Positions 1 through 10,680 of a DNA stretch of 64,000 nucleotides are shown here, piece by piece. The notes beneath the pieces were generated by a model. That model was not told the DNA's origin. It made no database searches and saw nothing but the letters and a program-made list of their open reading frames with translations. Source of the DNA: Anniella stebbinsi (taxonomy: Eukaryota; Chordata; Lepidosauria; Squamata; Anniellidae); assembly GCA_029215795.1 (NCBI GenBank), contig JARDYH010000005.1, positions 12,494,001-12,558,000 of the forward strand, given 5' to 3'. A program made the position numbers and the translations under genes. Positions within the stretch are counted from its first letter, which is position 1. Every line of letters starts with the position of its first letter.

Positions 1-1007
1 AAGAGGGAGGGATCAGCAGCACGAGGCTTGCTGCAGTACAAAACAAGCTTAAGAGACAGACAACATAAGAGGGCAAAAAACAAAATACACACCTTAAAAA
101 AAAAAAATACCCACCAGCCAAACAAGGACTGAGCATGCTCAGTAGCCACGAATGAAGAGTAGTGATTGGAAAAGGAAACTGGAACACGTAGGGGAGGGGG
201 AGGAGTGGAACATCCTGCTTGGAGGGAGTGGCTGGCTGGAGCTTAGTACTCCTGCTAAGGACGGAGGATACACTGCAACATTTTGTTGCAGATCCCACAC
301 AGCCTTCAAAAGCAGACAGTGGAGACAAGCAACAGGGGACGGTCGTCACCTTCGTGCCATACTTGTCCAGTAAGCCAGCCTTCTCCAACCTAACACCCTC
401 CCAACGTGCTGAAATACAACTCCCAGCATCCTAAGATGAAAGCTGTAATCCAACGCATCTGGAGGGCACCATGTACGGGCAGGTTCTTACGACATTGCTA
501 GGACCGGAAATGGTGGAGCAGAGAGGCCCAGGCTGTTCTTCGGCTCCTAAGTTTAAACCCAGTGGTCCCAGCATCCTGTTTGACCCCTCTCCGGAGCCTG
601 TTAGAATCCAGCCCTTTTTGAAACCAGGACTGAATCACAGAAGCCCTGGCTCACAGTACAACTTTATCTCCTAGCAGCCCCAGCTAGCCTGGCCAGTGGT
701 CAGGAATTCTGGGAGTCCTCATCCAAAACATATGGAGGGCACCAGAATTGGGAAGGCTCGGTTATAGCCTCCCTTGCTCCAGCCAAGGACTGAATCCTTG
801 GTTTCTGGCTCCAAACCCTTCAAGACCTGTATTGCCATTTCTTGGCAGTGCAGAAGAAAAGGTGTGAACGCTCCACCATGTTGAGCAGCATATTCGGCTT
901 TTGGAGAAAAGGTGCGTTTCTTCCACACAGAAAGTTTCGACATCTCGTCCTGCTACACTCCAAGGCTTGCTCGTTTGCTAGAGCTAGGAGATCCGCCAAA
1001 CACTCAC

Positions 1008-4000
1008 CTCTCATCTTATGCCAGCTCACAGTGTCCACCATGTGCATCTCCCTGTAAGAGGGGAGTAGGGGACAAGGATATTTTTGTGTATCGGTAATTG
1101 CCTTCCCCCTCTCCCTCCCTTTTCTACCCCCCCCCCCCGGTATCTTTCCAACCCAAAGGAAAACCATTCTTGATGCCAAAGGGCCGGATGGCTGGGATCC
1201 ACCTGACCCTAGAATGTTCATCTACCCCATCCTATTGGCCTTCTGTCCCTGGCCACTCTTCCCAATGACTTAAACCAAGTCTCCCATTGGTTAAGTTCCT
1301 GACCATTGGTCACCCACACCTACACTGGTCTCTAACCGTTGATCCAGGCTCCCTTTACTTTGGCTGACTTCCTTCCTCCATTGGCCAGCTTTCTTTCCCT
1401 GGCCATTTGTCAAATCCCCTTCCTTTTTGGTTTAGCCTCTCTCAATATTTTTTAATGTTATGTATACTGGTTTAGCCCAGGGATCGCCAACTCTTTTGGG
1501 TCGGTGGGCACAACTGGAATTTTGAGAGAATATCATGGGGACTCACACAAAATGGCTGCCACGGGGAGGCGGCTTGCCCATATATAAAATGGCTGCCGCG
1601 GTGGGCATGGCGGGTCACAAAACACTCATTTCCCAGGAAGCAAACTGGTGAGACTAAAAGAAAAATAACTTGCCCAAGTACCTAGGCACAAGGCAAAGGA
1701 GGGGTCTCAGCTCCAAAACACAAACCCACTCTTTTGAGCCCAAATAAATATGGTGCAGCATGCCAGACTCCCAGCTAAGTTTTATAAAATAAAAATAAAG
1801 AAGAGCAGGGAACCTTGTGGGCTTGGGAACCATGTTGGAGGCCCGGGTTTTGCCTGTCTCAGGCAGCACATTCCAATGGCCAATCAACTACTTCAGGCAC
1901 ACTCCTATGCAAATTTAGACAGAAAAAACATCTCCAAACCCTGGCTGGGGCATGCTGGGAGTTGTAGGCCTTTTTTCTGCCTAAACTTGCATGGGATTGT
2001 GTCCTTAATCTCTAACCGTTGACCCAGACCCAATGGCCAATCGTTTTCTCTCAACAACTGCCCACACGTCTCCCATCCTCCATAGCAAAGCTGCCCTTCT
2101 CGTTGACCTAGCTTTGTTCCACAGTTGCATAGGTCTCCTTTCTGCCTTTGGTTGCTCCAGCATCACGTTCCCTGTGACCTAACCCTTCCCCACCAGCAGC
2201 CTGCTAGTTAACAACCCTCCCCGCTCACCCACCCCTGATCTCCACTCACCCCATAAGCAAGTAGATGAGGATGGTGATGGAGAGCAGGACACCACGTTGG
2301 GTCGAGTGGCGACACAGGAACAGCACCAGGTAGCATAGGAGGCTGAGGAGGACGACCCACACCATCTGCAGCTGGAAGAAGTGGTAGAGGGCATAGAAGC
2401 CACTCACCACGGTGCTCAGGTGCTTAGCATAGGATGGCAGGGCTGCAAGGGAAGGGCCAGGGAGTTGAAAGGGAGGTTAGATGAGAGAGAGAGAGAGATA
2501 CAGCACACATTGGAAGCTGGCTTATACAAAGACTATTCCGTCCATCCACCAAGTATGCAGGGCCCCCCAATCTTTGGGGTCAGTAGACACATTTGTGTTG
2601 TAGGTGCTCTCACAAAATGGCTGTCATGGGGGTGGGGGTTCTTGCTCATTGATAAAATCGCTGCCATGCTGGGCTTTGCCGGTCACAAAACACTCCTTTC
2701 CCAGAAGGCAAAATGGTGAGAGTAAATGAAAAGTCACTTGCCCAAGATCATAAGAACAATGCAAAGGCAGGGTTTGAACTCCAAGGCATAAAAACACTCA
2801 CTAGAACCCAAATAAGGATAGCACTGGAGGGCAGCACTTCACTTTGCAACATGACAGCCTCCCAATTAAATGTTTTGTGCTACATAAGAAAGGGCAGTTG
2901 TAAGAAGGCAGGGTGAGAGCTCTAATTAGGAGGTTAAAGGAAAGGCTGAGGCTGTATTAGTACCTGAAGGGAGAAACCCATTTCAAAGACTGAAAGACAG
3001 GGAGAGAGCAAACTCCCCACACATTGCTCCATTCTCTCTTGGCCTCTGCCCCCCATCTCAACCCTGGCTTGGTTTCCTGTCCAGTCATGCAGCTCAGCAC
3101 TGACATTTGCCGGCAAACCAGATGGCCCTTGCAGCAGGACGTAAAGCAGGTATTATGTGTGCATGTACGCCTGCAGTAATTAAAGTAATCTAGTAACTCC
3201 ACCTGAGGCTGAGAGAGAGTGCCTATCCACATTGCCTTTAAAACGACTTATATTCTGTTTAAAAACATGGTTTTTAAGTCGTTTCATTACGTGCTAGGAC
3301 ACACGGAGCAGTACTTACGTTTCATAGTGACTGCTTTCTCCGTGTTCAGTGGTGTATTACAGGGTTAATTCCTTGACTCTTCTTGTTTAGTTTCTGTTTT
3401 GCAGGCTGCTTGAGTTATGGAGACAGAAGTGGGCGGATAAAGCAGCCTGCAAAACAGAAACTAAACAAGAACAGACAAAGAATTCACCATGTGTCATGCC
3501 ACTGAACGCTTTCAGGACGGAGGAAGCAGTCACTATGAAACGTAAGTACTGCTCAGTGTGTCCTAGCATGTAATGCAACGACTTCAAAAACCACGTTTTT
3601 AAACAGAATATAAGTCGTTTTAAAGGCAGTGTGGATAGGCAGAGAGTGACCTGTTGAACAGATCACTGTGACTCAGTTGGAGATCTGAGGCTCACCCTCC
3701 TAAATCTCTGTGGGAGCATTCAAACGTGCCAAACAATGGTTTGGATTATGAGAACAAACCTGAGGGATCTCAGGCTCATGTGCTCCCTCCTCCCTGGAAA
3801 CTCCAATTCCGGTTTGCAGCAAACCATAGTTTGCTGTTTCAGACAAACAGGCAAACTATGGTTTACAACTTCCTGCAAACCAGGTTTTGCTATCAACCAG
3901 GATCAGAATTTACTAGCTGCCACACAAAGGGGAGTAGACAGCCCAGGGCTTATTCTCACAAATGAACAGCCCTTTTGTCTCTCTCCACGGGTATAGTGAA

Positions 4001-6950
4001 ATTGAGCCAGGCAAGAAAACTGGAGGAGGATTTAGATGCCTTCAGAGGGACCAAATGGAATATGGGCTTTCAATGGTGCTCCGGGAATTATCTGAAAGTC
4101 TTGATTAATAGTGTTGGATGAAGAATATGGTTGCACTAGAGCAGAGGTGGGCAACTTGTGGCCCTCCAGATGTTTTGGGATACAGATCCTATCAGCTATA
4201 GCCAGCAAAGCCAACGGTGAGGGATGATAGAGGAGTTGTAGGCCGAAACATCTGAAGAGCCCTGTTTTAGGATGTGCAACCCTTTGAAAAGTGTAAGCAG
4301 GCTCTTGTTCTGGTTCTATTATTCAAATTCCTACCACCACCTGTCTGAGGCTCAACCATACATCTAATCTAATGTTTATATGAAACAGCCACAAGTTGCT
4401 CACCCCTGCACTAGGGGATTGTGCTTGTGTGTATAACAGCATGTACTTACCCAATCTCCAAAGGAGACGGCACACTAAGCATAAGAGCAGAAGCGTCCAG
4501 ACCTGTTCAAAGCCCTGCTGAGCGGTGGGCAGGATGCAACCACTCAGCAGCTGCTGATAGAACTCTTCCCGTGTGAACGTGGCCATGGCCACAGCCTGGA
4601 GGGAGGAGCAGACAAAGGGATGTCAAGATGGGTGGCTGAAAGATCCCTCCCCATAGCTACTGCGCTGGCCTCCCACACACATGGCTCCAATGGCAAGGCA
4701 AGTGGAGTTTCCCTGACAGCTAGATTCCATCCACTAGCGGACCTGGCCGCCGATTCTGGTCCACGCACAGCCAAATCCACCAATTCCAGTCTGCAAGGTC
4801 CTTGTGGAATGACAATTTAGTGCTTCCGGAGGCAAGCTCCGAAAGGCTTGTTTCTGGAAATGGGCAGGTCAGCATAGCTCACATAAGGGAGCTTTTCCAC
4901 TCGTTTCGGCTTGCCTCCAGATGTGCTAAACCACTGTCCCGCAAGTGGTAGGCGTCGCTTGCGGACCGGAATTGGCAGGGCTGGCCACGGGCACAAAGGC
5001 AGTATAGGATTCTGCCCCAAGTGCCCAATCTTGCACTTGCGTTGTATCTCATTGCAGAATCATGGGAGACAAGGCGTCCTCCTATTACGTCTCAAGAACA
5101 CCAGCTGAATGCACATCCACCTGAGCATGGGAGGCAACACAGTTTCAGGGCATGCCGAGTCCGCTGAATTCCTGCCAGTCAATCATTATGCTGATTTTCA
5201 TTAATCCAAATAACAGGCCATCAATGATGGGCACAGTCCACATGTAGCAATGTTGTACAGTCCCCCCCCCCCCCCCCGTATGATGCAGTACTTGCATTGC
5301 CATCCTCCCTTGTGGAGGACTTAAGATGGGAAACTCCCATCTAAGCATTCTCTTGGCTTGAGGCCATATGATGCCACCATCTACTGAAGTTAAGCAGTGT
5401 CTGGATGGGAGACTGCTTGGGAATTTCAGGTATGCTGCCTTGAGTTCCATGACAGAAGAAAGGTGGGATCTATACAAGATAAAATAACAAACAAACATGT
5501 TTGCATGGTAGTTAAATTTCACTGAAAACTGAAATCCCTAGTATTTCTCCAGAACAAATTAAAGTTAGCAAATAAAAGCTTACAAAGGAAATATGAAATG
5601 TACCTTAGCATAAAGCTTCTTCTGCCTGCCTACCTGGAGACAATTCTTAATTCTTCACAGGCAATGGTTTAGGAGTAAGAACAGCAGCAAATATTATTCC
5701 AAAGGGCAACTGCTCCTTAAAAGAAATAAGCAGAAGATCCTTTATTGAAGAACATTGCCAGTACCACACTAACAGCATAACTCCAGCTTTTACTTTCCTT
5801 TAATTTTCTTAATAATAATAATAATAACCAAGCAATTGCAGAAGATGAATGGAAAGGAACAGGGGAAAGGGTGGCTAGAGCGATGCATGGTTACATACAG
5901 TGGAGGAGAAATGCTGGGTGAGAAATTTGGAATGGATAAATGAGTGAAAAGTTGCACTCGGAGTGATAATGGTTTGAGGGTTACATGAAGGGGATCCATG
6001 GTTGGTTCTGTAGCAGCAGGACACTTGGAAAATTGAGCTACTGATTTGGCCAGCTGGTGGGGTGATGGGCACATACAGGGACAGGAAGGAAATGCTAGAG
6101 ACCAGGTAAGGGGAGGAGGAACATGGATTTTATGCAAATGAAATCTCGATGCCGGAATTTGAAATAAAATCATATTAGGACCCACCCCCCCTGTAGGGCA
6201 GTCATTCACTTCCCTTCCCCCCCCCCCCCCCAACGTATAATAAAGCCCAGGGACACCCTCTCCTCTTCCTCACTACTACCCACATGGGATACCAGTCCAT
6301 TTTGCTAGCAGCATTGAATCTTATATGGGGGAGGGGTAATGGTGGGAATCCCATTGAAATGACACTGATCCTGTCACTGTAGATATCAAGAGAAGGGAAT
6401 CTCTGCCACCAAGAGATGCAGATATTTAGGAAAGATAATAATGACAATAATAGCAATACTAGTAAGTTCCATTGCAGACCAGTCACCCTGTTTACCTCAC
6501 TACATTGCAGAAACTGCATTCCCTTTCCCCAGACCTTGTCTAATCGCCCCTTATCCCCCTTCCACGCGCTCTCTCCTTTTAGGCCAGCTGTCCCATCAGA
6601 TTCCAGCTGTGCTTCTTAAAGAGGCAGACACAGGATTATGGCTAACTCACCTGTGCGCCTTTCTCCACCACCCTCCTTTCCAGCTTTCCGGGGCTGCGTA
6701 TTGGTTTTCTCCCTTACCCTCTCCCCCACCACACACATACACAATAGAGGACTGGAAAACTGGAAAAGGAAGGGGAGGCAGCCGGTGGGAAAGGGTGCAA
6801 TAATCCCTTTTAAAATTGGAGGCGGGCCGATTTGGGAGGCCAACAGGAAAGCTGGAAAGGTACAGTTGAAGCTGCTGAGCGGCCAATCGGGGGGAAATGA
6901 CGGGGGGCAGGCGCAAAGGGGCAACAAATGAGGAGGAAGAGCGAAGAGAC
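1008..6950 (-). CDS. PORCN: PORCN, Wnt O-acyltransferase (5' part; continues beyond the left edge)
   Basis: Protein-serine O-palmitoleoyltransferase porcupine is an ER multipass MBOAT enzyme that attaches palmitoleate to Wnt proteins, which they need for secretion. Coding exons read on the minus strand: 4586-4451 (exon runs from 4595), 2442-2250 and 1051-1008, all with AG acceptors and GTGAGT or GTAAGT donors and compatible phases (136, 193 and 44 nt). They encode residues 1-124: a start MATFTREEF, then [12 protein letters not shown] and CRLLWRL, a hydrophobic stretch ending [10 protein letters not shown], then [20 protein letters not shown]. These match the vertebrate PORCN N-terminus almost residue for residue. 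The start is the ATG at 4586; the in-frame codon at 4592 is GTG. A non-coding first exon probably ends at a CAG/GTGAGT donor at 6651, so the upper bound of about 6950 is an estimate. The next expected exon (after HKMRG) is not in the window. The gene is head-to-head with EBP. Confidence 0.93.
1478..1800 (+). repeat. Dispersed repeat, copy 1 (PORCN intron)
   Basis: About 320 bp resembling 2562-2885 in the same orientation. Shared landmarks are ACAAAATGGCTG, GGTCACAAAACACTC, TTTCCCAG and CACTTGCCCAAG or its variant. Family unknown; it looks like an old non-autonomous transposon. Just right of it (about 1897-2004) lies part of a Harbinger-like MITE ending GATTGTGTCC-TTA. Confidence 0.6.
2562..2885 (+). 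repeat. Dispersed repeat, copy 2 (PORCN intron)
   Basis: Direct-orientation partner of the repeat at 1478-1800. The two lie in different PORCN introns, on either side of the exon at 2250-2442. Similarity covers most of the length, with small indels. Confidence 0.6.
3221..3640. mobile_element. 420-bp foldback MITE
   Basis: A near-complete inverted repeat. The ends GCCTATCCACA and TGTGGATAGGC are complementary, and complementarity continues inward for well over 100 bp per arm, including ACGACTTATATTCTG against CAGAATATAAGTCGT. A 7-bp direct repeat, AGAGAGT, flanks it at 3214-3220 and 3641-3647 (extendable to an imperfect 8 bp). This suggests a hAT-type non-autonomous element. It lies in the PORCN intron between exons 2442 and 4451, and no coding capacity is evident. 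Confidence 0.75.
4143..4262. mobile_element. Short foldback MITE (GTGGGCAACTTGTGGCCC type)
   Basis: Starts with GTGGGCAACTTGTGGCCCTC and carries a degenerate inverted copy at the other end. The same family recurs in this window near 11143-11270, 19010-19141, 47985-48110, 48941-49085 and 62995-63118. It is typical reptile intron filler, probably hAT-derived by its general structure. Confidence 0.6.
5262..5277. repeat. Poly-C run
   Basis: Sixteen C residues in a row. Similar runs of 13-16 C occur at 6217-6231, 11594-11606 and 30031-30046. They are low-complexity tracts whose lengths may be unreliable in an assembly. Confidence 0.9.
5352..5496 (+). mobile_element. 5S-rRNA-derived SINE
   Basis: The head reads like a decayed 5S rRNA gene: GAGGCCATA near 5360, then GAAGTTAAGCAG and GGATGGGAGACTGCTTGGGAA, which match the internal control region and the following arm of vertebrate 5S rRNA. 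The middle segment of 5S (GGTC to TAGTACTT) is shortened. The tail is LINE-like (GAAAGGTGGGATCTATACAAG) and ends A-rich. Such 5S-headed SINEs (SINE3 class) are known in fish and some reptiles. It is not a functional 5S gene because the head is truncated and mutated. It lies in PORCN intron 1. Confidence 0.75.
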
Positions 6951-7130
6951 GAAGGGAGAAAGAAATCAACCTCCCAGTTTCTGTATTCCCGGGTTCGATT
7001 CGCGTTGGGGTCTTTTTACTCTCTCCGTCCCGCATACTTGATTACAAATTGGAAACTCGACAAGCAATAGCAGAGGAACCCCATTCTACCAATCAAACCC
7101 ACGGCGGCCAGGGAAGCAACAGCACACGTT
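6651..7130 (-). promoter_or_regulatory. PORCN: Probable PORCN first exon and promoter
   Basis: On the minus strand a strong splice donor (CAG/GTGAGT) lies at 6651. Upstream of it in that direction is a GC-richer stretch with a CCAAT box at about 6884 and no obvious TATA box. The first PORCN coding exon begins only nine bases before its ATG, so a separate upstream non-coding exon is required, and this is the best candidate. The exact start site is inferred. Confidence 0.45.
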
Positions 7131-7245
7131 TTTTGTTTTTTTTTCAATCTGCCCTCAATGGCGGGACAGGATACAAAATTACCTTGCAGCGTCCTTGCTA
7201 AACTACAATTCCCATGAGCATTTCGGAGAAGACTTGACAACTTAA

Positions 7246-7382
7246 GGATACAATCCCATGCATGGTTAGACAGAAAAAAAACGCCTACGATTCCCAGCAT
7301 GCCCTAACCAGCGTTGGCTAGCTAAAGAGATGCTGGGAGTTGTAGGTCTTTTTTTCTGCCTAACATGCCTAAGATTGCGCCG
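7246..7382. mobile_element. Harbinger-like MITE (CAATCC...CTCCCAGC type)
   Basis: An imperfect palindrome of about 137 bp. It starts GGATACAATCCCATGCATG and ends with the complementary motif, including TGCTGGGAGTTGTAGG. It is flanked by TAA on both sides (7243-7245 and 7383-7385), the 3-bp TWA duplication typical of PIF/Harbinger insertions. Other copies lie at 19745-19876, 43747-43910, 59983-60121, about 63258-63391, and as partial copies near 1897-2004, 11675-11748 and 63152-63235. Confidence 0.7.
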
Positions 7383-7929
7383 TAATTGCTGTGAAATCGA
7401 TAGAAATTTAGAGACGACGACGCTGATAGGGTGGGAGCGCTGGAGTAAAAAGCAAGTCGGATGAGCAGAGAACGTCGATCTGAATCTATTTGTAGATCAC
7501 TGAGTTATTTGCAATAAGATTGGCAAGAATACCTGATTTCCTATTGTTTAACAATAGCAGCCACAACACGTTAAATACATACGCACGCGCCAATGATACT
7601 ACTGAAATCAGGGCAATATGATACTACCGAATCGAGAGTGGATTTTTGAGCGGAAGTGTGTCACTCAAAACAAATTCCTGTTCTCAGAATCCCTAAATTC
7701 ATATGTTCTTTGCATCAGGCTCTGGTTGGCAGATTTCGGGGTTATAGTAAAAGACAGAGTAGAGCCTGGAAGCTTGAAATCTATCCACCACTGTTTTAAG
7801 TAAATGAATGCATATGGTGGCATGGGAGAAAACAGGAACTGGCGAGCTTGCAGGAAGAGCGCTTCCCTTGGATGGGAGAGAAAGGTGCGTCCAGATAAGG
7901 CTTTTATCTCGCCATCACCTCGCCTCTTT

Positions 7930-8160
7930 CACAGAACGTTATGGGGGGGGGGGTTCTAGACAAGGATGTCTTCCACTTGTAATTTCCCCAAGTTTTCCCA
8001 TCACTTCTGCTGTTTTTTTTCCCTTGCTTACAAAAACAAAAAGGAACAAAATATAGCAACACAATGCCTTCTGATTGGCAGCACTAAGAACCATCCATCT
8101 AGAAGCACTCAGAATTTTAGAACCAAGGAAAGGAGACAGAGCCTTACATGGATCCACTGG
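7930..8160 (-). repeat. Dispersed repeat, reverse copy of the 61510-61680 family
   Basis: On the minus strand this shares GGAAAAC, ACAAGTGGAAG and a C-run followed by CATAA with 61510-61680 and, more weakly, with 16993-17215 and 55660-55845. The rest of 7400-7930 shows nothing I can identify. Confidence 0.45.
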
Positions 8161-8354
8161 AATATACTTTTAAATGTAATCATCATCATCACCATCTAAA
8201 CAAAGTTTAAATGAATATTTTTTTAAAAAATCTTTAGAAATGTCTGAGCAAATGCCATTGCAAATTATCCGTTACTTCGTATGTGAATTTTACAGATATT
8301 GCTGCATTTAAGCTATATGTTGGCACGTATTGTTGTGGTTTTGGGATTGCACTC

Positions 8355-8462
8355 ACTTCCTGCTTGTGGGTTTCCCACAGGCAGCTAGTCGGCCACTGTG
8401 TGAACAGAATGCTGGTCTAGGTGGAATCCTTTGGTCTGATCCAGCAGGGCATTTCTTATGTC
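8355..8462 (+). mobile_element. CR1-like LINE 3' end fragment
   Basis: Contains the recurrent tail GGCCACTGTGTGAACAGAAT followed by TTGGTCTGATCCAGCAGGGC and TTCTTATG. The same tail occurs at 10583-10680, 26900-27098 (attached to an ORF2 remnant) and 56925-57003, and in reverse at 14241-14580 and 42277-42460. The copy is 5'-truncated, as is usual for LINEs. Confidence 0.7.
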
Positions 8463-8513
8463 TACGGTTTTGTTTTGGAGCAATACTTGGCTAGACTTCA
8501 CAAGGGATTTTAC

Positions 8514-8833
8514 TAGGCTGACCAGATAAAATCCAGGTCAGGGCTCATGTAACTTTAACAGTTGTAGAGAAAAGGGAATTTCAGCCAGTGTCATTTGTAT
8601 GCAATTAGTTCCTGGTGAAATTCCCTCCTCAGCACAACAGTTAAAGTTGCAGGCACTATACTAGAGTGACCACATACAAAAGAAGGCAGGGCCCTTGCAA
8701 CTTTAACTGTTGAGATGAAGAGGGAATTTCACCAGGAACTAATTGCATACAAATGACACTGGCTGAAATTCCCTTTTCTCTACAACTGTTAAAGTTACAT
8801 GAGCCCTGACCTGGATTTTATCTGGTCACCCTA
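8514..8833. mobile_element. 320-bp composite foldback MITE (hAT type), copy 1
   Basis: The ends are TAGGCTGACCAGATAAAATC and its near complement. The 8-bp direct repeat GATTTTAC flanks it at 8506-8513 and 8834-8841, which points to the hAT superfamily. The arms are about 135-150 bp, and the asymmetric centre contains CTAGAGTGACCACATAC, a second version of the terminal sequence. Five more 320-bp copies are in this window. No coding capacity. Confidence 0.88.
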
Positions 8834-9299
8834 GATTTTACACCCGAGGATCTTCGGGGGGGGGGGGGCTCTCTCTCATTAGCTGCTAAGTGTTAGAAGG
8901 TTGGCTCTCTTTGTATATAACCACTCTGTCCTATTCTGAATAGGAAAAGCCGATCAGGGAAAGGGGGCACGAGACATACCTATCCCCAAGATGGTGCCAG
9001 CAAGATCTCTGTGAAAAGAAACAACACAAACTCTGATTTTGTGACTCCCCCTTCACTTTCTGGCAGAGGCTGGTCCCAATCCCATACAAACCACATGGGA
9101 ACTGTAGTCATTGTCAACCGGCTTAAATCACCTCCATCACAGCCCAGATCCAGTGGCATTCAAACGCGCTTTTGCCTCGAGCAAAAAGGCTCAAAAGAAA
9201 TCTCAAAACCGGAAGCTGCTGGACAGCGCACGACTCTCACTTTATAAGTCTGTGCCTATAGATTTATATAAGGGGGGGGGGAAATACATGTAGATTAAC

Positions 9300-9566
9300 A
9301 TATGAACCCACATCGCCTCAGCTGCTGTTCGGCCAATCATTTGGCCGGGATGCTCCGTGACGTCTGAGTTTACGTTAGCGGCGAACTGGAAACAAGTCGC
9401 AAGATGTGCGTCCCACCCTGTCTTGGTGTCCGCTGATTGGCTGAGGTGTCTGCCCATCCTCTTACAAAAGAGGCACTCTATTGGCTGTGGTGGTGAGATT
9501 TAAGTCATCGCAGAAGTTGGCTGGCGCAGAAGCTTTTGTAGCGAATTTTGCAAGCAGCAAGGACGG
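9300..9566 (+). promoter_or_regulatory. EBP: Probable EBP promoter and non-coding first exon
   Basis: Three CCAAT or inverted CCAAT boxes lie within 150 bp (GGCCAATCA near 9331, TGATTGGCTGA near 9434, CTATTGGCTG near 9478), with a CRE-like GTGACGTCT near 9357 and no TATA box. A splice donor, GGACGG/GTAAGG, ends the candidate first exon at 9566. The next exon has its acceptor TTGCAG/GAG at 11966-11967. EBP in mammals has a non-coding first exon and is driven by NF-Y/SREBP-type promoters, which fits. The start site itself is inferred. Confidence 0.55.
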
Positions 9567-10043
9567 GTAAGGCTTGAAGCAGAGCCGTAGCCAGCCTAAA
9601 GGTTTGGGGGATGCTAAAAAAGCAGGGGGCGAGGTAGTTCATCTGTCTTGGAGGCCTTTTAAAGACAAAATTGTAAATTGTTCTTTAATTATTCATTTGT
9701 AAAAATAAAAATGGGGGGAAGAGAAAATGGGGGGCAGGCCCCCATAACCCACAGTTAGGCTTGAAGATGAACTTCTTATCAAAGCCTTAAGCTAAGAGAG
9801 GTGCTAGTGTTGAAAATGGCCTGCGTTGTGACGGCGTCTCCTGCCTGATCTCGAATTGCGATGAAGGTTGGAAATGCACTTTGTACATGCTTAGCGGCAC
9901 ACATCTTTGTTATTACATTTGCCCAGTGCCTCTCACGGTGATGGGTGAGGAGAGACTTAGCGTTGTATGTGAAGTTAGTCCTTCTTAGGCTAGACATTCG
10001 ACTTGTTATCGGGTTCGAAATCCAGTGCCGGCCATTTGGGATC

Positions 10044-10680
10044 CCATGTACAGTTCTGCTCGCTCCATCTCAGAAACAGTATTGAAGAGCGGGCAAGGTT
10101 CAGGAAATAGCAGCCAAAGTAATCAAGGGGCTGGAGGCACATTCCGGAGGAAGGCAGGCTAAAGCAATTGGAACTTTTTAGTGTTGGGGGCAGGGGGAGG
10201 AAGGTGACAGAGGCTCTCATTATATATACGTTTACCTGGGAGTAAGATCCATTGGATGCAGTGGAGCTTACTTCTGAGTAGACATCTATAGGATTGCACT
10301 ATAAGTTGCTGTTGTGGGGGCGGGTGGGGAGAGGACATGGTTGAGGTTTGTAAAATTGTGCCAGTAAAAATGGATAAAATGTTAAAAAATATATATCTGC
10401 CACATGGGCCAATAAAAATGTTTAGCCTCCCCCCACAAACTCTCTTCTTCTGCCCCACCCCACTCCCTCTCTCATCTTCCTAGAACTTGGGGTCACCCAG
10501 TGAAATTAATTGGCGGCAGATTCAATTAGGCTGTCATGCTACTTAATATTGGGGTGCAGAGGGTGGGCGAAGGCCCTCTTGCCTTCACCTGCTGGTTGTG
10601 GGCTTCTTGGAGGCATCTAGCCACTATGGGATGCAGGATGATGGGCCATTGGTCCGATCCAGCAGGGTTCATTCTTATGG
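10044..10680 (+). mobile_element. Degraded CR1-like LINE fragments
   Basis: The 10044-10135 piece resembles LINE ORF2 coding sequence (ACAGTTCTGCTC to ATCAAGGGGCTGGAG), 10485-10530 resembles the later GGTCACCCAGTGAAATTAATTGG segment, and 10583-10680 carries the tail ending GATCCAGCAGGG...TTCTTATG. A palindromic GCAATCCTA-type element (10228-10303) sits between them. Together they suggest one broken LINE copy interrupted by a MITE. Confidence 0.55.

Noticed and set aside
719..1221. Minus-strand open frame of 133 codons overlapping 820-1221
   Set aside because: It contains the short PORCN exon (1008-1051) but otherwise reads through introns. Only the 44-nt exon is supported by splice sites and homology.
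5356..5442. 5S rRNA gene
   Set aside because: The middle of the 5S sequence is missing, several control-region bases differ and a LINE-like tail is attached.
5790..7035. Minus-strand open frames of 105-147 codons near the PORCN promoter
   Set aside because: Low-complexity Pro/Ser/Phe translations with no conserved motif, overlapping intron and promoter sequence.
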